Positions 26,890 through 37,226 of a stretch of 64,000 nt of DNA are shown piece by piece. The translations under genes and the position numbers were made by a program. Origin of the DNA: Methanobrevibacter thaueri. Lineage in GTDB: Archaea > Methanobacteriota > Methanobacteria > Methanobacteriales > Methanobacteriaceae. Positions within the stretch are counted from its first letter, which is position 1. Every line of letters starts with the position of its first letter. The notes below the pieces were generated by a model. It worked only from the letters and a program-made list of their open reading frames with translations. It did not search any database and was not told where the DNA came from. Location: the NCBI RefSeq assembly GCF_003111625.1, contig NZ_MZGS01000023.1:62001-126000 (forward strand), in the 5' to 3' direction.

Positions 26890-28098
26890 CTATTCATTTT
26901 TTAAATAATCAGCTAATCTTTTAGATAATGCAAGTATTGTTAATATTGGTGGTTTTCCAGGAGATATTGGCAATACGCTTGCATCACAAACATATAAATT
27001 TTCTATTTCTGTTTTCAAATTGCTGTCCACTATCTCTCCAATTTTTGCGGTTCCACCAGGATGCGCACCACGATAGACTGTTGAGCCTATAGTTTTTGGG
27101 TCAACTCCCGCTTTTTCCAGAACAAAACCCGCAGTGGCGGTTCCTTCAGCCAAATACCTTATGTCCTGAATTGTGTTGACTTTCACAACATCCCCATTGT
27201 CATCAACATATCCCTGACACTCATCAGGTGTCTTAACCATTATGCTTAAGATGTCGCTGTCTTTTACGCTGTCATCAGGAATATTTGCCCTTATGAATGA
27301 TGAGAAGTGAGGAGACAGCACAAAGTTTTCACCTATGATGAGTCCTGCCATCTGGACTTCAGTGTTGAAGTTGATGTCCTTCAAGTATCCTCCAACGGAG
27401 ACGAACGGATCGAAGAATATTTCACGTCCGGCTTCAGCGATTCCTGTTTTTCTCAAAATCAATGTTGAGCCTATTGCACCTGCACACAGGATTACCTTAT
27501 CGGCTTCAATGGTTTCCTCTTGGTCATCTTTTATGTATTTTACACCGCATGCCTTTCCGTTTTCTGTCAATACTTCAACCACTTCTGCTTCTGTGATTAA
27601 TGTGGCACCGGCTTCGACTGCCTCATCGACAAAGTCCTTTCCGGACCATTTTGCATCAGCAGGACATCCGAATGCACATTTTCCACATTGGATGCAGTCC
27701 TCCTCTCTGATTGCCTTTGGCATCTTCAATGTTTCAAGACCTAATTCCCTGCCTGCATCAAGAAATACCTGTGTGCCTTTTCCAATGTGGGAGTCGTCGA
27801 GTTGATGAACTCCAACCAGTTCCTCCACATATTCATAGGCTTCGCTTAAATCAATTCCATAATCATGCAGTTCACTGTCCAATGCCCTTACCATATTGGA
27901 CATTGAAACTATTGTTGCCCCACCAATGCAGGTGGTAGTCAACAAGTCTACAGAGTCATTGTATTTATCATAATAGTTTAATGCATCTTTTAATTTTATA
28001 TAAGGTCCTTTTTCCAAAATGGTTACTGGAAAATCATTTTTTGCAAGTTCACGAGCTAAAATTCCTCCACCTGCACCAGTACCTACAATTACAAACAT
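26890..28098 (-). CDS. GMC-type FAD oxidoreductase with a CxxCxxCxxxCP motif
   Basis: This flavoprotein of about 402 residues belongs to the glucose-methanol-choline superfamily. It has the FAD loop VIVGTGAGGGILARELA at the very start, CIGGATIVSMSN, the cofactor strand ILCAGAIGSTLIL (about 215) and the C-terminal signature GAHPGGTAKIG...YVCDASVLPISPGKPPILTILAL. A cysteine cluster CIQCGKCAFGCP (about residue 133) resembles a 4Fe-4S site, as in long-chain alcohol oxidase relatives. The start is read as the ATG at 28098 or 28101 behind GGTGAT. The substrate is unknown; it converges on pyrI. Confidence 0.82.
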   Translation of the reverse strand: MFVIVGTGAGGGILARELAKNDFPVTILEKGPYIKLKDALNYYDKYNDSVDLLTTTCIGGATIVSMSNMVRALDSELHDYGIDLSEAYEYVEELVGVHQLDDSHIGKGTQVFLDAGRELGLETLKMPKAIREEDCIQCGKCAFGCPADAKWSGKDFVDEAVEAGATLITEAEVVEVLTENGKACGVKYIKDDQEETIEADKVILCAGAIGSTLILRKTGIAEAGREIFFDPFVSVGGYLKDINFNTEVQMAGLIIGENFVLSPHFSSFIRANIPDDSVKDSDILSIMVKTPDECQGYVDDNGDVVKVNTIQDIRYLAEGTATAGFVLEKAGVDPKTIGSTVYRGAHPGGTAKIGEIVDSNLKTEIENLYVCDASVLPISPGKPPILTILALSKRLADYLKNE

Positions 28099-28206
28099 CA
28101 TATCACCAAAATTAATTATTAACAATTGTTATATTCATTATCTTATTTAAAACTATCACATAACTATATTTAATTTTAATAATAAAAAAATAATATGGTG
28201 TTAATT

Positions 28207-28686
28207 ATGAAAAAAATAATAATTCTTGGATTAATTCTGATTTTTACAATTGGAATAGTATCAGCAACAGACATAGACTTGAATAATATAAAGGCACCTG
28301 ATTCCTACAAAATCGCAGACGAGGATTCATTATTCTCAAGCCTTAGTGATTTGGAGATTAAATTTGAAGAATTTGAATTAGAGGACATTAATAAAACAGT
28401 TGAAGATTCTGAAGATGTAGAAGAAGATCATGCATTTGCAAACAATACTAACTTTAACTACACAGTGGTTCCAGGAGCCATTAAGAATACCTTTAATTTC
28501 ACCGATGACCTTAATAAGATGTACGGTTGTGTTGAATTAATTGAAATCAACAACCAAAAATACACTGTCATGATTTGGGGAAACGATGGAACTCCTGATG
28601 AGATAATCAACAACGCCACCCAATGTCTAGAAAAATTCAATCAATTAAACGACTTCACACCAATTGACACATCAAGTTACATATAA
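28207..28686 (+). CDS. Secreted protein of unknown function
   Basis: This is a 159-residue protein with a clear signal peptide (MKKIIILGLILIFTIGIVSA, about 20 residues). The mature part is acidic and asparagine-rich, with an EDSEDVEEDH stretch and no cysteine except two near the end. The start is moved to 28207 because GGTG lies six bases upstream; an earlier in-frame ATG adds four residues. It is a single gene with its own terminator. Similar small secreted proteins are frequent in Methanobrevibacter; no function is known. Confidence 0.7.
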   Translation: MKKIIILGLILIFTIGIVSATDIDLNNIKAPDSYKIADEDSLFSSLSDLEIKFEEFELEDINKTVEDSEDVEEDHAFANNTNFNYTVVPGAIKNTFNFTDDLNKMYGCVELIEINNQKYTVMIWGNDGTPDEIINNATQCLEKFNQLNDFTPIDTSSYI

Positions 28687-28720
28687 TGCTTACGCATTAT
28701 TGTAATTCTCTTCTTTTTTT
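28683..28720 (+). terminator. Terminator overlapping a stop codon
   Basis: ATAATGC-TTAC-GCATTAT (28683-28700) makes a 7-bp stem that contains the stop codon. It is followed by TTCTCTTCTTTTTTT. Confidence 0.6.
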
Positions 28721-28814
28721 AAATAATCTTTCTTCAAAAAACACCGTTTAAAAAACTTTTATTAAATATGTTATCTAAAATAAATATTAGATTAATATTT
28801 AATTGAGTGATATT

Positions 28815-30185
28815 ATGGAAGAATACATTGATTTATTCGAAAATATTATTGCAAAAACCCGCCAAAAAGTAGATTACATGGATATTAGATTTGGAATGGG
28901 AGACAATACATCCATATTAATGAAAGATGGAAATGTAGATGAAATCAACACCGGAATGAGCTTAGGAGCAAGAATAAGAGTGTTGAACAATGGAGCATGG
29001 GGTTTTGCATACACAACAGACTTATCAAAAATTGATGAAATAACTGAAACCGCTTTAAAATTATCAAAATCACTTAAAGGAGATGTGAAATTAAGTGAAA
29101 GTGAAATCATTAAGGATAAAATAGAGGTTGACGTTAAGATACCTTTTAAGGACGTGTCCATTGAAGAGAAAAAGGACATCATGAAGGAAGTGAACGATGC
29201 CGCCACAATCGATAAGGTCAACAGTACAACCGTCAGCTACTCAGACAGTGAAGTTAACGAACTTTTCATGAACAGCGAAGGCAGTGAAATCCAAGTTAAA
29301 ACCGACAGAGTCAGGATGGCATTGAACGCATCTGCAACCGATGGTGAAATAATCCAATTCGGACATGGAAGCCTTGGAGGAGTCAAAGGATTTGAAGTCA
29401 TCTCAGAAGTGGATATTGAGGAATTCGGAAGAAACATCGGTGAAAAGGCAGTCAGACTGCTTGACGCAAAGCCTGCACCTTCAGGACAGTTTCCAGTAAT
29501 AGCTGACCCTGAACTGACTGGAGTGTTGATTCACGAGGCATTGGGCCATGCAACAGAAGGCGATCTGATTCTTCAAAACGATTCAATCCTGAAAGGCAAG
29601 ATCGGTGAAAAGATTGCCTCAGACATTGTCAACATCTTTGATGATGCAAGCAGAAAGGACGGATTCGGATATTACCCATACGATGTTGAAGGGGTTAAAA
29701 CCAAACCGAACCAGCTTGTCAAGAATGGAGAACTGATTTCCCTATTGAATTCCAGGGAAACCGCTTCAAAATTAGGCATGGAATCTTCCGGAAATGCAAG
29801 GTCAATAATTGCAGACCAACCAATAGTAAGGATGAGCAACACCTATCTGCAACCTGGAGACAACACCTTTGAGGAACTGATTGAAGACTTGCCTAATGGA
29901 ATGTACCTTAAAGGTTCAAGAGGAGGACAAGTAGACACGGGAAAAGGCATTTTCCAATTTAACGCTGCTGAAGGTTACTTAATTGAAAATGGAGAAATCA
30001 CAACACCCTTAAGAGATGTATCATTATCAGGAAACATCTTAGAAACATTGAAAAACATTGACGCAATAGGCAATGACTTTAAATTGAGTGTTGGATTTTG
30101 TGGAAAAGATGGTCAGACCGCTCCAGTAGGCGATGGAGGACCACACACAAGAATATTGAATGCACTAGTAGGAGGAATGGGTTAA
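28815..30185 (+). CDS. tldD: TldD-type metallopeptidase
   Basis: This zinc metallopeptidase of the TldD/PmbA family has about 456 residues and degrades unfolded or microcin-like peptides, usually as a TldD-TldE complex. The active-site signature is [14 protein letters not shown] (about residues 237-250). The C-terminus carries the usual GGxxP-like glycines ([17 protein letters not shown]). The start is set at ATG 28815 after GTGATATT; a TTG at 28803 is less likely. The partner TldE/PmbA is not in the window. AMMECR1 and NOG1-type genes follow closely. Confidence 0.88.
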   Translation: MEEYIDLFENIIAKTRQKVDYMDIRFGMGDNTSILMKDGNVDEINTGMSLGARIRVLNNGAWGFAYTTDLSKIDEITETALKLSKSLKGDVKLSESEIIKDKIEVDVKIPFKDVSIEEKKDIMKEVNDAATIDKVNSTTVSYSDSEVNELFMNSEGSEIQVKTDRVRMALNASATDGEIIQFGHGSLGGVKGFEVISEVDIEEFGRNIGEKAVRLLDAKPAPSGQFPVIADPELTGVLIHEALGHATEGDLILQNDSILKGKIGEKIASDIVNIFDDASRKDGFGYYPYDVEGVKTKPNQLVKNGELISLLNSRETASKLGMESSGNARSIIADQPIVRMSNTYLQPGDNTFEELIEDLPNGMYLKGSRGGQVDTGKGIFQFNAAEGYLIENGEITTPLRDVSLSGNILETLKNIDAIGNDFKLSVGFCGKDGQTAPVGDGGPHTRILNALVGGMG

Positions 30186-30186
30186 A

Positions 30187-30744
30187 ATGATTAGTGACAG
30201 AGCTGGAGAGTTCCTGGTTAACTTATCCAAGGAGACAATAAAATATTATTTAGATAACGGCAAGATTATGGTTAAGCCTACTGACTATCCAATAGAATTG
30301 GATGAGGAATTAGGAGTATTCGTAACTTTAAATAAAAATAGCAATTTAAGAGGATGTATCGGATATGCGGAACCTATCAAACCTGCAATTGATGCCACAA
30401 TGGAAGTTGCACTGGCTGCCGCATTCAATGATCCGAGATTTCCAGAAGTTAGTGACAAGGAATTCGAGAACCTTGAGTTTGAAGTGACAGTATTGACAAA
30501 ACCTGAAATTATAGAGGTGGCACATCCCGACCAATACTTCGATGAGATAGAAATAGGCCGTGACGGCTTGATTATTCAAAAGGGTTATGCAAGAGGATTG
30601 CTTCTCCCACAAGTGGCAGTTGAAAACATGTTCAGCATCGAAGAGTTTCTGGACCATACCTGCATGAAAGCGGGAATCAGTGCAGACAGCTGGATGGATG
30701 AAAGCTGTGATGTGTTTAAATTCCAAGGACAAATATTTAAATAG
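30187..30744 (+). CDS. AMMECR1 domain protein
   Basis: This 185-residue protein of the conserved AMMECR1 family (archaea and eukaryotes) has the signature [33 protein letters not shown] (about residues 54-86) and GLLLPQVA near 135. The function is unknown; a redox or RNA-related role has been proposed elsewhere. It starts one base after the tldD stop with AGGAGG upstream. It overlaps the downstream GTPase gene's start region. Confidence 0.87.
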   Translation: MISDRAGEFLVNLSKETIKYYLDNGKIMVKPTDYPIELDEELGVFVTLNKNSNLRGCIGYAEPIKPAIDATMEVALAAAFNDPRFPEVSDKEFENLEFEVTVLTKPEIIEVAHPDQYFDEIEIGRDGLIIQKGYARGLLLPQVAVENMFSIEEFLDHTCMKAGISADSWMDESCDVFKFQGQIFK

Positions 30745-30752
30745 TGATTAAA

Positions 30753-31775
30753 ATGATGATACCAACAATACCTACGCCCGATGAACTGTTAGATAAGGGA
30801 TTCAGTCGTGGGAAAAAACAAGCCGACTTACTTAGAAGTCAAAAAATACCAAAACACCTTAAAGGTAAAAGAATTGAAGAGAGAAGAGTAGTTACCTCCT
30901 GTCAAGTTATTAAAGACAAATTGAAATCAATTATTGATGCCGTTCCAGAAATTGAAAGTCTACATCCATTTTACCAAGACTACATTGACATTACCGTTGG
31001 TGTGGATGACATGAAGCAGGCACTTGGAGGACTTAACTGGGCTTATGGAATCATTACCCAACTTGAAAAGGAATACGGTGCAAAAATCAGGAAAAATCCC
31101 TCTGAAAAGGCAACTGCAATTCAAAAACAGGCTTATGGAAGGATTGCATCTGTTGTGGGCAAAATCAAAAAGGACCTTGACTTTTTGGATTTTGCAAAGC
31201 AAAACCTTAGAAACATGCCTACAATCGACTTTGAAGCAACCACAATAGTGATTGCCGGTTTTCCGAATGTGGGAAAATCAACCCTATTAAGGCAAATCAC
31301 AGAAGCTGAACCTCAAGTTGCCAACTACCCATTTACCACAAAGGGTATCCAAATCGGCCACACCGAAATGCATTGGAAGCATATCCAGATTATCGACACC
31401 CCGGGGCTTTTGGACAGACCTATTCTGGAAATGAACGATATTGAGATGAATGCGATTGTTGCCCTTGAACATCTGGCAGATGCGATTCTGTTTATCTTCG
31501 ATGCGTCTGAAACCTGTGGATTCCATTTAGATAACCAATACAACCTTCTAAAACAAATTGAAAAGATATTTTCAGACGTCCCTGTAATCTATCTATTCAA
31601 CAAAATGGATCTTGTTGAAGATGCAGAATACCTTAACCAATATATTGACGATGAAGAGAATTCAATATTCATCTCTGCCATCGAAGGGGAAGGCATTGAT
31701 AAAATCAATAAGAAAATTAACAGAATCAAAAAAATCGAAAGGAATTTCGATGAAGAAGACGATGAATATTACTAA
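30753..31775 (+). CDS. NOG1-family GTPase (OBG superfamily)
   Basis: This GTPase of about 340 residues resembles archaeal and eukaryotic NOG1, a large ribosomal subunit assembly factor. An all-helical N-terminal domain (about residues 1-160) precedes the G domain. G1 is GFPNVGKST (about 170), G3 DTPGLLDRP (about 215) and G4 NKMD (about 287). An acidic tail ends the protein. The ATGATG start at 30753/30756 follows GTGATT, so initiation sits at the stop of AMMECR1. It completes the tldD-AMMECR1-NOG1 unit. Confidence 0.85.
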   Translation: MMIPTIPTPDELLDKGFSRGKKQADLLRSQKIPKHLKGKRIEERRVVTSCQVIKDKLKSIIDAVPEIESLHPFYQDYIDITVGVDDMKQALGGLNWAYGIITQLEKEYGAKIRKNPSEKATAIQKQAYGRIASVVGKIKKDLDFLDFAKQNLRNMPTIDFEATTIVIAGFPNVGKSTLLRQITEAEPQVANYPFTTKGIQIGHTEMHWKHIQIIDTPGLLDRPILEMNDIEMNAIVALEHLADAILFIFDASETCGFHLDNQYNLLKQIEKIFSDVPVIYLFNKMDLVEDAEYLNQYIDDEENSIFISAIEGEGIDKINKKINRIKKIERNFDEEDDEYY

Positions 31776-31784
31776 TCCAAAATG

Positions 31785-31808
31785 AGTATGCGATTCAAGT
31801 CGCATACT
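31785..31808. terminator. Strong hairpin after the NOG1-type gene
   Basis: AGTATGCGA-TTCAAG-TCGCATACT forms a perfect 9-bp stem ten bases past the stop. No T-run follows directly, but T-rich DNA lies near 31890. It could act in RNA 3'-end formation or processing. I see nothing else in 31776-31961. Confidence 0.45.
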
Positions 31809-31961
31809 TGCCAAAACCATTGCCACATCATTATCAGATATTACGGAACCTAAATATTACACTATAGATTATAAGCGATGTTATAACTACTTTTTTTAAA
31901 AAAAACAAGTATTATTCTATTTTTATACTATTAAAAAAAAAAGAGAAAATGGCTTAAAATA

Positions 31962-32789
31962 TTAAGCTATATCAGAATATAATAATCCAACAGCCCTTTG
32001 AGCAAATAGCACGAGGTATGGACTTACGAAAACTGAAAGAATTGATAATATAGGCACATAGCTGAAAATAGCTGATAGAACCATATTAATAACTGCAGAA
32101 ACTATAATGACCAATAGGATTACCGCTATTACCTTGATTACCCCAATTCTTCCTATGTCTTTTGCCGCTTCAAAAACGTTTAAAGCTTCACATAGGCTAT
32201 CAGTATTTGCCAATCTAGCTTCAGCCATGGTCTGAAGGAATGAAAAGATTACAAATAAAACTACAGCTGCAGTGAGAGTGGTGGCTAGAGAAACCGCCAA
32301 ACCAGCAACTGCTTGAGATAATGCATCAGTTGCAATGGAAGCGGAAGCTCCAGTGTAAACATTTACAGCCTGTGAAGAGATTTCTGTAGCAACTGCCATG
32401 ATGTTGCCAGTGATATTTGTCATATATCCTACAATCGCAACAAGGAAAGCAGGAATTATAAAGTAAACTATTGAGACAATGAATCCGTTAAAACCTGTGA
32501 TAAAATTATCCCACCATACAAACTCCGGAACCTCATCTTCAAGTTCAATACCTGATTTAATAACGCTGATGGAATAACCTGACATCACCCATCCGATTAG
32601 CATTGCAACGATGGCGGCAAGTCCTCCCCATAAGAAGAATTCAGCGTTAAGAACCCCTAAAATATATAACAATATTCCTACTGTACCAAATACGCTTGCA
32701 AATATTGTCAATAGGACAAAGATAAAGAAGGTTCTCAAGTCTGTAGATGGAAATACTAAAGCATCTTTAATTATTTCTATTATTTCCAT
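31962..32789 (-). CDS. DUF4013 membrane protein
   Basis: This 275-residue membrane protein of the DUF4013 type is common in Methanobrevibacter. About six hydrophobic segments are visible: near residues 20-45, 50-75, 100-130, 165-190, 210-235 and 240-265. The sequence begins IIKDALVFPSTDLRTFFIF, close to the family's opening. No catalytic residues are apparent and its role is unknown. GGTGTTAAT precedes the ATG. It is a single gene. Confidence 0.75.
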   Translation of the reverse strand: MEIIEIIKDALVFPSTDLRTFFIFVLLTIFASVFGTVGILLYILGVLNAEFFLWGGLAAIVAMLIGWVMSGYSISVIKSGIELEDEVPEFVWWDNFITGFNGFIVSIVYFIIPAFLVAIVGYMTNITGNIMAVATEISSQAVNVYTGASASIATDALSQAVAGLAVSLATTLTAAVVLFVIFSFLQTMAEARLANTDSLCEALNVFEAAKDIGRIGVIKVIAVILLVIIVSAVINMVLSAIFSYVPILSILSVFVSPYLVLFAQRAVGLLYSDIA

Positions 32790-32999
32790 ATTAACACCAT
32801 TTAAAATATTTTAAAACTCTATTAAGAGACGGTAATTATTTATTTAAGAATAAATATTTAACTTTATGGTACAAATTCTCCGGTACCACAAGTCGAAAAA
32901 GCTCAATGAAAAATATTGTTAATTCCACAATTGAAGCAAATATGATTTACTTAAGTTTAAGACTTAAACACTCGAATTTCCATCCGCAAATATATGTCA

Positions 33000-34559
33000 T
33001 TACTCTTCTAATTCATATATTAGTCCTTTTTCTTCAATGTATTTGACTAATTTAGGAGTATATTTCTTCAATATTGGAATTTTGTTCATATACTGACTAA
33101 AAAAGTCTATGTCACGTTTTGTTAAAACTTTTAACATTATTAAAGATACGATATAGAGAAAACTGCCAATTATGATTCCTATGACTAAACCGATTAAGGT
33201 CTTAGGAATTACATAACAGACTGCCATTAAAATTAAATTGCAAATCAATACTAGCAATATATTTTTCCAAGGAATTGATATTTTGGTAGTCTTAATCACA
33301 AATAGCATTATAACAATCATTAATATACATGTGGTTATTGTTGTAGCTATGGCGGCACCTACAATGCCCATCATTTGAACAAAAATTGCATTCAATACAA
33401 TATTTAATACAGTGCCCAAAAGCAGTATATACATTGGCAATTTAGGATTTCCAGTACCTTGAAGTATGCTGCTGCTAATCATATATATGCTATAAAAAGA
33501 CATTCCTATTACTAAGATGCATAAAACTCCAGAACCCGGAGTGTAGACTTCTCCAAACAGCAATTGAATAATAGGCATGCTGAACATGCTTATAATTACG
33601 CACATTGGAATAACTGTAAGAATGCAATACCTTAAACAGTCCACAACGTATTCCTGCAATAATTTTTGATTTTTCAAGACATAAGCCTCTGCCGTTGCAG
33701 GAAGCAATACTGTTGAAATTGATAGTGAGATAACTAAAGGAATTCTTGAAATAGGATCAGCGGCATTATAAAACCCTACATCAGTGGATAACATAAAAAC
33801 GCCTATAACTAATGTTCCAACATCATAAATTGCCATTTCAGATAATGCGGTGATGGCCACAGGCACTGCAAAACAAATCAACATCCATAATAATTCCAAT
33901 TCCTCTTTAAAACTTAAATCCAATGAATCTTCCGAATAGAACATTGGACTGATATATTTTTTATACAACAATACTGCAGTTATGGCGGAAACTATGAAAC
34001 CAAATGCTCCCCCTAATACTGCTCCCATAGCATATAATCCGCAATAAACAAATACAACAGCAAAGACGATTGTTGCTAACTGTTCGGCCATCCTATTATA
34101 TACTGTATATTCATTTTTATAAACTCCTTGAAATGCGCCTCTCATAGCCCCTACAATCACACTAAAAGGAGTTATCAGACTAACAGCCCTTAATGGCCAT
34201 ACTACTAGTGGCTTATGAAATATCTCGTTTGCAATAAAATCTGATGAGAATAATAAGATAATGCTCAGCAATATTGCCATTAGCACCATGAACTTGGTTG
34301 CAGTGTAAATTACCTGTCGGGTCAATGCTTTTTCATCTTTCGCATTATATTCCGCAACATATTTTGATATTGCAGGAGGCAATCCGCCAGCAGATAAAAT
34401 TTGGAATATCCCTTGAAACGGCAAAGTTAATCCATATAACCCATATCCTTCCGGTCCGAGCATTCTGCTCATTAATAGTCTATTAATGTAACCTCCTACT
34501 CTAAAAAGTAAGTTGCCTATCACTAAAATGAAACTATTTTTGAGTACCTTATTAGACAT
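33000..34559 (-). CDS. Polysaccharide-type lipid flippase (MOP superfamily)
   Basis: This integral membrane protein of about 519 residues has about 14 hydrophobic segments. It belongs to the MOP exporter superfamily (Wzx/MurJ/SpoVB-like): it begins NSFILVIGNLLFRVGGYINRLLMSRMLGPEGYGLYGL and contains GGLPPAISKYVAEYNA and MRGAFQGVYKNEYTVYNRMAEQL. It probably turns lipid-linked glycan or pseudomurein precursors across the membrane. The start is at ATG 34559, just inside a GTG-initiated frame. It is divergent from the polymerase and glycosyltransferase genes, which share its promoter region. Confidence 0.85.
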   Translation of the reverse strand: MSNKVLKNSFILVIGNLLFRVGGYINRLLMSRMLGPEGYGLYGLTLPFQGIFQILSAGGLPPAISKYVAEYNAKDEKALTRQVIYTATKFMVLMAILLSIILLFSSDFIANEIFHKPLVVWPLRAVSLITPFSVIVGAMRGAFQGVYKNEYTVYNRMAEQLATIVFAVVFVYCGLYAMGAVLGGAFGFIVSAITAVLLYKKYISPMFYSEDSLDLSFKEELELLWMLICFAVPVAITALSEMAIYDVGTLVIGVFMLSTDVGFYNAADPISRIPLVISLSISTVLLPATAEAYVLKNQKLLQEYVVDCLRYCILTVIPMCVIISMFSMPIIQLLFGEVYTPGSGVLCILVIGMSFYSIYMISSSILQGTGNPKLPMYILLLGTVLNIVLNAIFVQMMGIVGAAIATTITTCILMIVIMLFVIKTTKISIPWKNILLVLICNLILMAVCYVIPKTLIGLVIGIIIGSFLYIVSLIMLKVLTKRDIDFFSQYMNKIPILKKYTPKLVKYIEEKGLIYELEE

Positions 34560-34665
34560 GTTCTTCACTTAATTGAATATATAAAATGTTTATATAACTT
34601 TATAAAAATATAATTATATAATTACTTTTATTTGAGGCTAATTAACTATTTTATGGTAGATGACT

Positions 34666-35766
34666 ATGGATTATAAAAAATATGATATTTTTTCACCAAT
34701 GATATTCGTTTTATTGGTCCTTGTTTATTTAATATTTTCAGAAATAGCTTTTCATTATCATTTACATAAGTTAATTGGCGTTGATCAATTCACTATTGTA
34801 GTAATAGTCTTAGGAATTGCATTTTATATCCTGGGCATTGTATTGTCAAATTATTTTCTTAAGAATAAGGAAATTAGTGTAAATACTGAAAAAATAGATA
34901 AAATTTTCTCGGAACGCCTTGTTTTATCAGTGGTGATAATTGGAATATTACTTCAAATAGTAAATTTAATCTACTTGGGAGGAATTCCCCTATTTAGCGG
35001 ATATCTTAAAGCCCGTGCGGCAACAAGGATATGGTTATTAAGTTATTTAATCTTTTTACCTTCAATTAATATTCTAATAGCAAAATATGATAACAAAAAA
35101 TATTATTTACTGTTCATATTAGGTTTATTACTGTTTGTATCTACCGGTTATAGGACAACTGCTATGGCTATTGTAATAAGCGTATTGATAACATTGTATT
35201 ATACCCGGAATCTGCCTTGGAAATATTTGATATTATCCATAATTGCCATATTCATATTGCTGTTGGCGGTGGGATATATTGCAGTAATATCAATTGAATG
35301 GCAAACCTGGAGCTCAACTCCAATTGAACTGTTATTTTATAGGGCAGGATACACTTTACAAGTCTTAGACCGTGCAGTATTTCTACAGGGCAGCACTCAC
35401 GGCCAATTGTTATATAATACATTGATGGGATTTTTCAAATCTTCAGATCCAAGGGTAATTGTTGGCTCAACAACATTAGGTTACGCCCATTCAACAACTT
35501 CAACTATTTTTGGACCTGCATTGTTGGATTTCGGATTATATGCCATGCTATTGCAAATGGCAATCATAGGATTTATAATAAATTTAATTTATAAAGTGCA
35601 GGCTAATGCCAAGAACATTTTCATTGCATTGTATGCAATAGTGATGGCTCATTTAATAATATGGATAGAAACAGGACCTACTGATTTGGTCGTATTCTTA
35701 TACTATTTAATTTCAATAATCATATTAATTTATGTAGTTAATTTAAAAAAGGTGGGTAATGAATGA
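34666..35766 (+). CDS. Oligosaccharide repeat-unit polymerase-like membrane protein
   Basis: This polytopic membrane protein of about 366 residues has roughly ten hydrophobic segments and a longer loop near residues 205-260 (SIEWQTWSSTPIELLFYRAGYT...QGSTHGQLLYN). This pattern, together with RTTAMAIVISVLI, fits Wzy-like polymerases that join lipid-linked glycan units. Such proteins have low sequence identity, so the call rests on layout and neighbours (flippase, MurG-like transferase). Start ATG 34666 or 34660. The stop overlaps the next gene (ATGA). Confidence 0.65.
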   Translation: MDYKKYDIFSPMIFVLLVLVYLIFSEIAFHYHLHKLIGVDQFTIVVIVLGIAFYILGIVLSNYFLKNKEISVNTEKIDKIFSERLVLSVVIIGILLQIVNLIYLGGIPLFSGYLKARAATRIWLLSYLIFLPSINILIAKYDNKKYYLLFILGLLLFVSTGYRTTAMAIVISVLITLYYTRNLPWKYLILSIIAIFILLLAVGYIAVISIEWQTWSSTPIELLFYRAGYTLQVLDRAVFLQGSTHGQLLYNTLMGFFKSSDPRVIVGSTTLGYAHSTTSTIFGPALLDFGLYAMLLQMAIIGFIINLIYKVQANAKNIFIALYAIVMAHLIIWIETGPTDLVVFLYYLISIIILIYVVNLKKVGNE

Positions 35767-36833
35767 ATATCGCTCTTGTAGCAGAAACAGCCCCTGCAAA
35801 AGCCTTAATTCCCATCCTTGAAAAAGTCGATGCAGATATTTTATCTTTAACTCATAGTGAAGGAGCAATGGAATTACTGGGACCATACAGTAAAGAAATT
35901 TTTTCAATAGGCGAGGGTCGAAGGAACACTACAAAGAAAAGAAGCAATTTTACAATCGCCAAACTAGTTTTAAAAGACACTATCCACACATATAATGCTT
36001 TAAAAAAACATCCTGTTGATTTAACAATAACATGTGGAAATGCAGGGGATGTACGTAAGGGAATCGCAGCATCAAAAAAATTAAATTTGCCAAAACTTCA
36101 TATAGAACAGGATATTTATAATCCGATAGAAATGATAGCCTATGCGGATCTAATCACCGTTCCAAGTAAGAGGGCTATGAAACAATTAGAAGAGCTGTAC
36201 GATATTACAAATACTGTAAATATAAAAGGATATCCTCAAGCGGAATATGTAGGCAGAGTTCCAATATTGGAAGCTGAGAAAATATATGAACAGTATCAGC
36301 ATGATGATTTTTATGTTCTCTTTTTTGGTGGAGACACAAGAGCTTCAGATATTCCTGAGATAATTAAAGAAGTGGAAAAGATTGACAAAACAATATTAGT
36401 CATTCCTTATAGGTTTGAAACATCTGCCATAACCCCCCATATCACTAAAAGCAATATTTTTGTTGTTGAGGGTTATGTGGATTTGATTAGTCTGATGAAT
36501 GCTTCACAAGGAGTAATCTATTGTGCCGGAATGGGAATAACAATTGAAGTTGGCGCTTTAGGAGTTCCCGCAGTAAAAATCTTGGGTTTCCATACCCAAC
36601 ATGCAAGTAATGACTTGGCTCAGGATTTAGGAATAAATGTTGTTTCTACGAATGATATAGATCATGCTGTTTCTAGGATGAAAAAACCTCAAGGCAAACG
36701 TTTAATTAAAAACGGTTGTAAAGCCAGCCTTAAGGTAGCGGAATTGACTACAAGTATGGACTCATATGACCAAAATTGTGGTGGCTTAAGTAGCCTAAGG
36801 AAAATCTGGAACCATAGAAAGCAGTACCGATGA
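35763..36833 (+). CDS. MurG/DUF354-like GT-B glycosyltransferase
   Basis: This 356-residue protein has two Rossmann-like halves. The N-half begins MNIALVAETAPAKALIPIL and the C-half has FYVLFFGGDTRA. The glycine-rich donor segment is YCAGMGITIEVGALGVPAVKI (about residues 257-277), typical of MurG and UDP-GlcNAc epimerase-like GT-B proteins. It would transfer a sugar from a nucleotide donor to a lipid carrier on the cytoplasmic face. It is translationally coupled to the polymerase gene; GGTGG lies upstream. The exact sugar and acceptor are unknown. Confidence 0.68.
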   Translation: MNIALVAETAPAKALIPILEKVDADILSLTHSEGAMELLGPYSKEIFSIGEGRRNTTKKRSNFTIAKLVLKDTIHTYNALKKHPVDLTITCGNAGDVRKGIAASKKLNLPKLHIEQDIYNPIEMIAYADLITVPSKRAMKQLEELYDITNTVNIKGYPQAEYVGRVPILEAEKIYEQYQHDDFYVLFFGGDTRASDIPEIIKEVEKIDKTILVIPYRFETSAITPHITKSNIFVVEGYVDLISLMNASQGVIYCAGMGITIEVGALGVPAVKILGFHTQHASNDLAQDLGINVVSTNDIDHAVSRMKKPQGKRLIKNGCKASLKVAELTTSMDSYDQNCGGLSSLRKIWNHRKQYR

Positions 36834-37226
36834 GATATTCTTAATTATCTTTTTTTAGTTTTAATTTATTTAGAACAATTTGCTAACAATAATACTATTT
36901 TTTTTATTTAATACCTACCTTCAAATAAAGCAATTTTAATCTGAAAAAAAACATGAAAAACATAAATTATACCCAATACAACCAATTAAAATTAATTGAT
37001 TAAAAAAAATATAATCTAATTTTAAAGATTTAAAAAGAAGTATTTGAGACATTGGTAAAAGAATTTAGGAATTCAAAAAAATAAAGCATCCAACATATGA
37101 AAAATCAAAGACGAAAAGTAATACATTTTAATAACTTTTAGTAAATTTAATCGAAAACTTTATATACTAACAAAAAGTAACTAATACATGCTTACAGAAA
37201 TTCATCCATAAAGGAGCGTGAAAAAT
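36834..37226 (+). promoter_or_regulatory. Gene-free region with the hsp20 promoter
   Basis: The 393 bases are very AT-rich and contain no convincing gene. A strong promoter is visible at 37151-37170: a BRE-like CGAAAAC followed by TTTATATACT, placing the start of transcription near 37190. A one-mismatch copy of the island palindrome (AGTAATACA, 37117-37125) lies 35 bases upstream of the TATA box; its relevance is doubtful because it is single. The first part (36840-36920) is T-rich and may end the transferase transcript. Confidence 0.5.

Noticed and set aside
37117-37125. Island operator copy upstream of hsp20
   Set aside because: Single, one mismatch and unpaired; in DNA this AT-rich a chance match is plausible.
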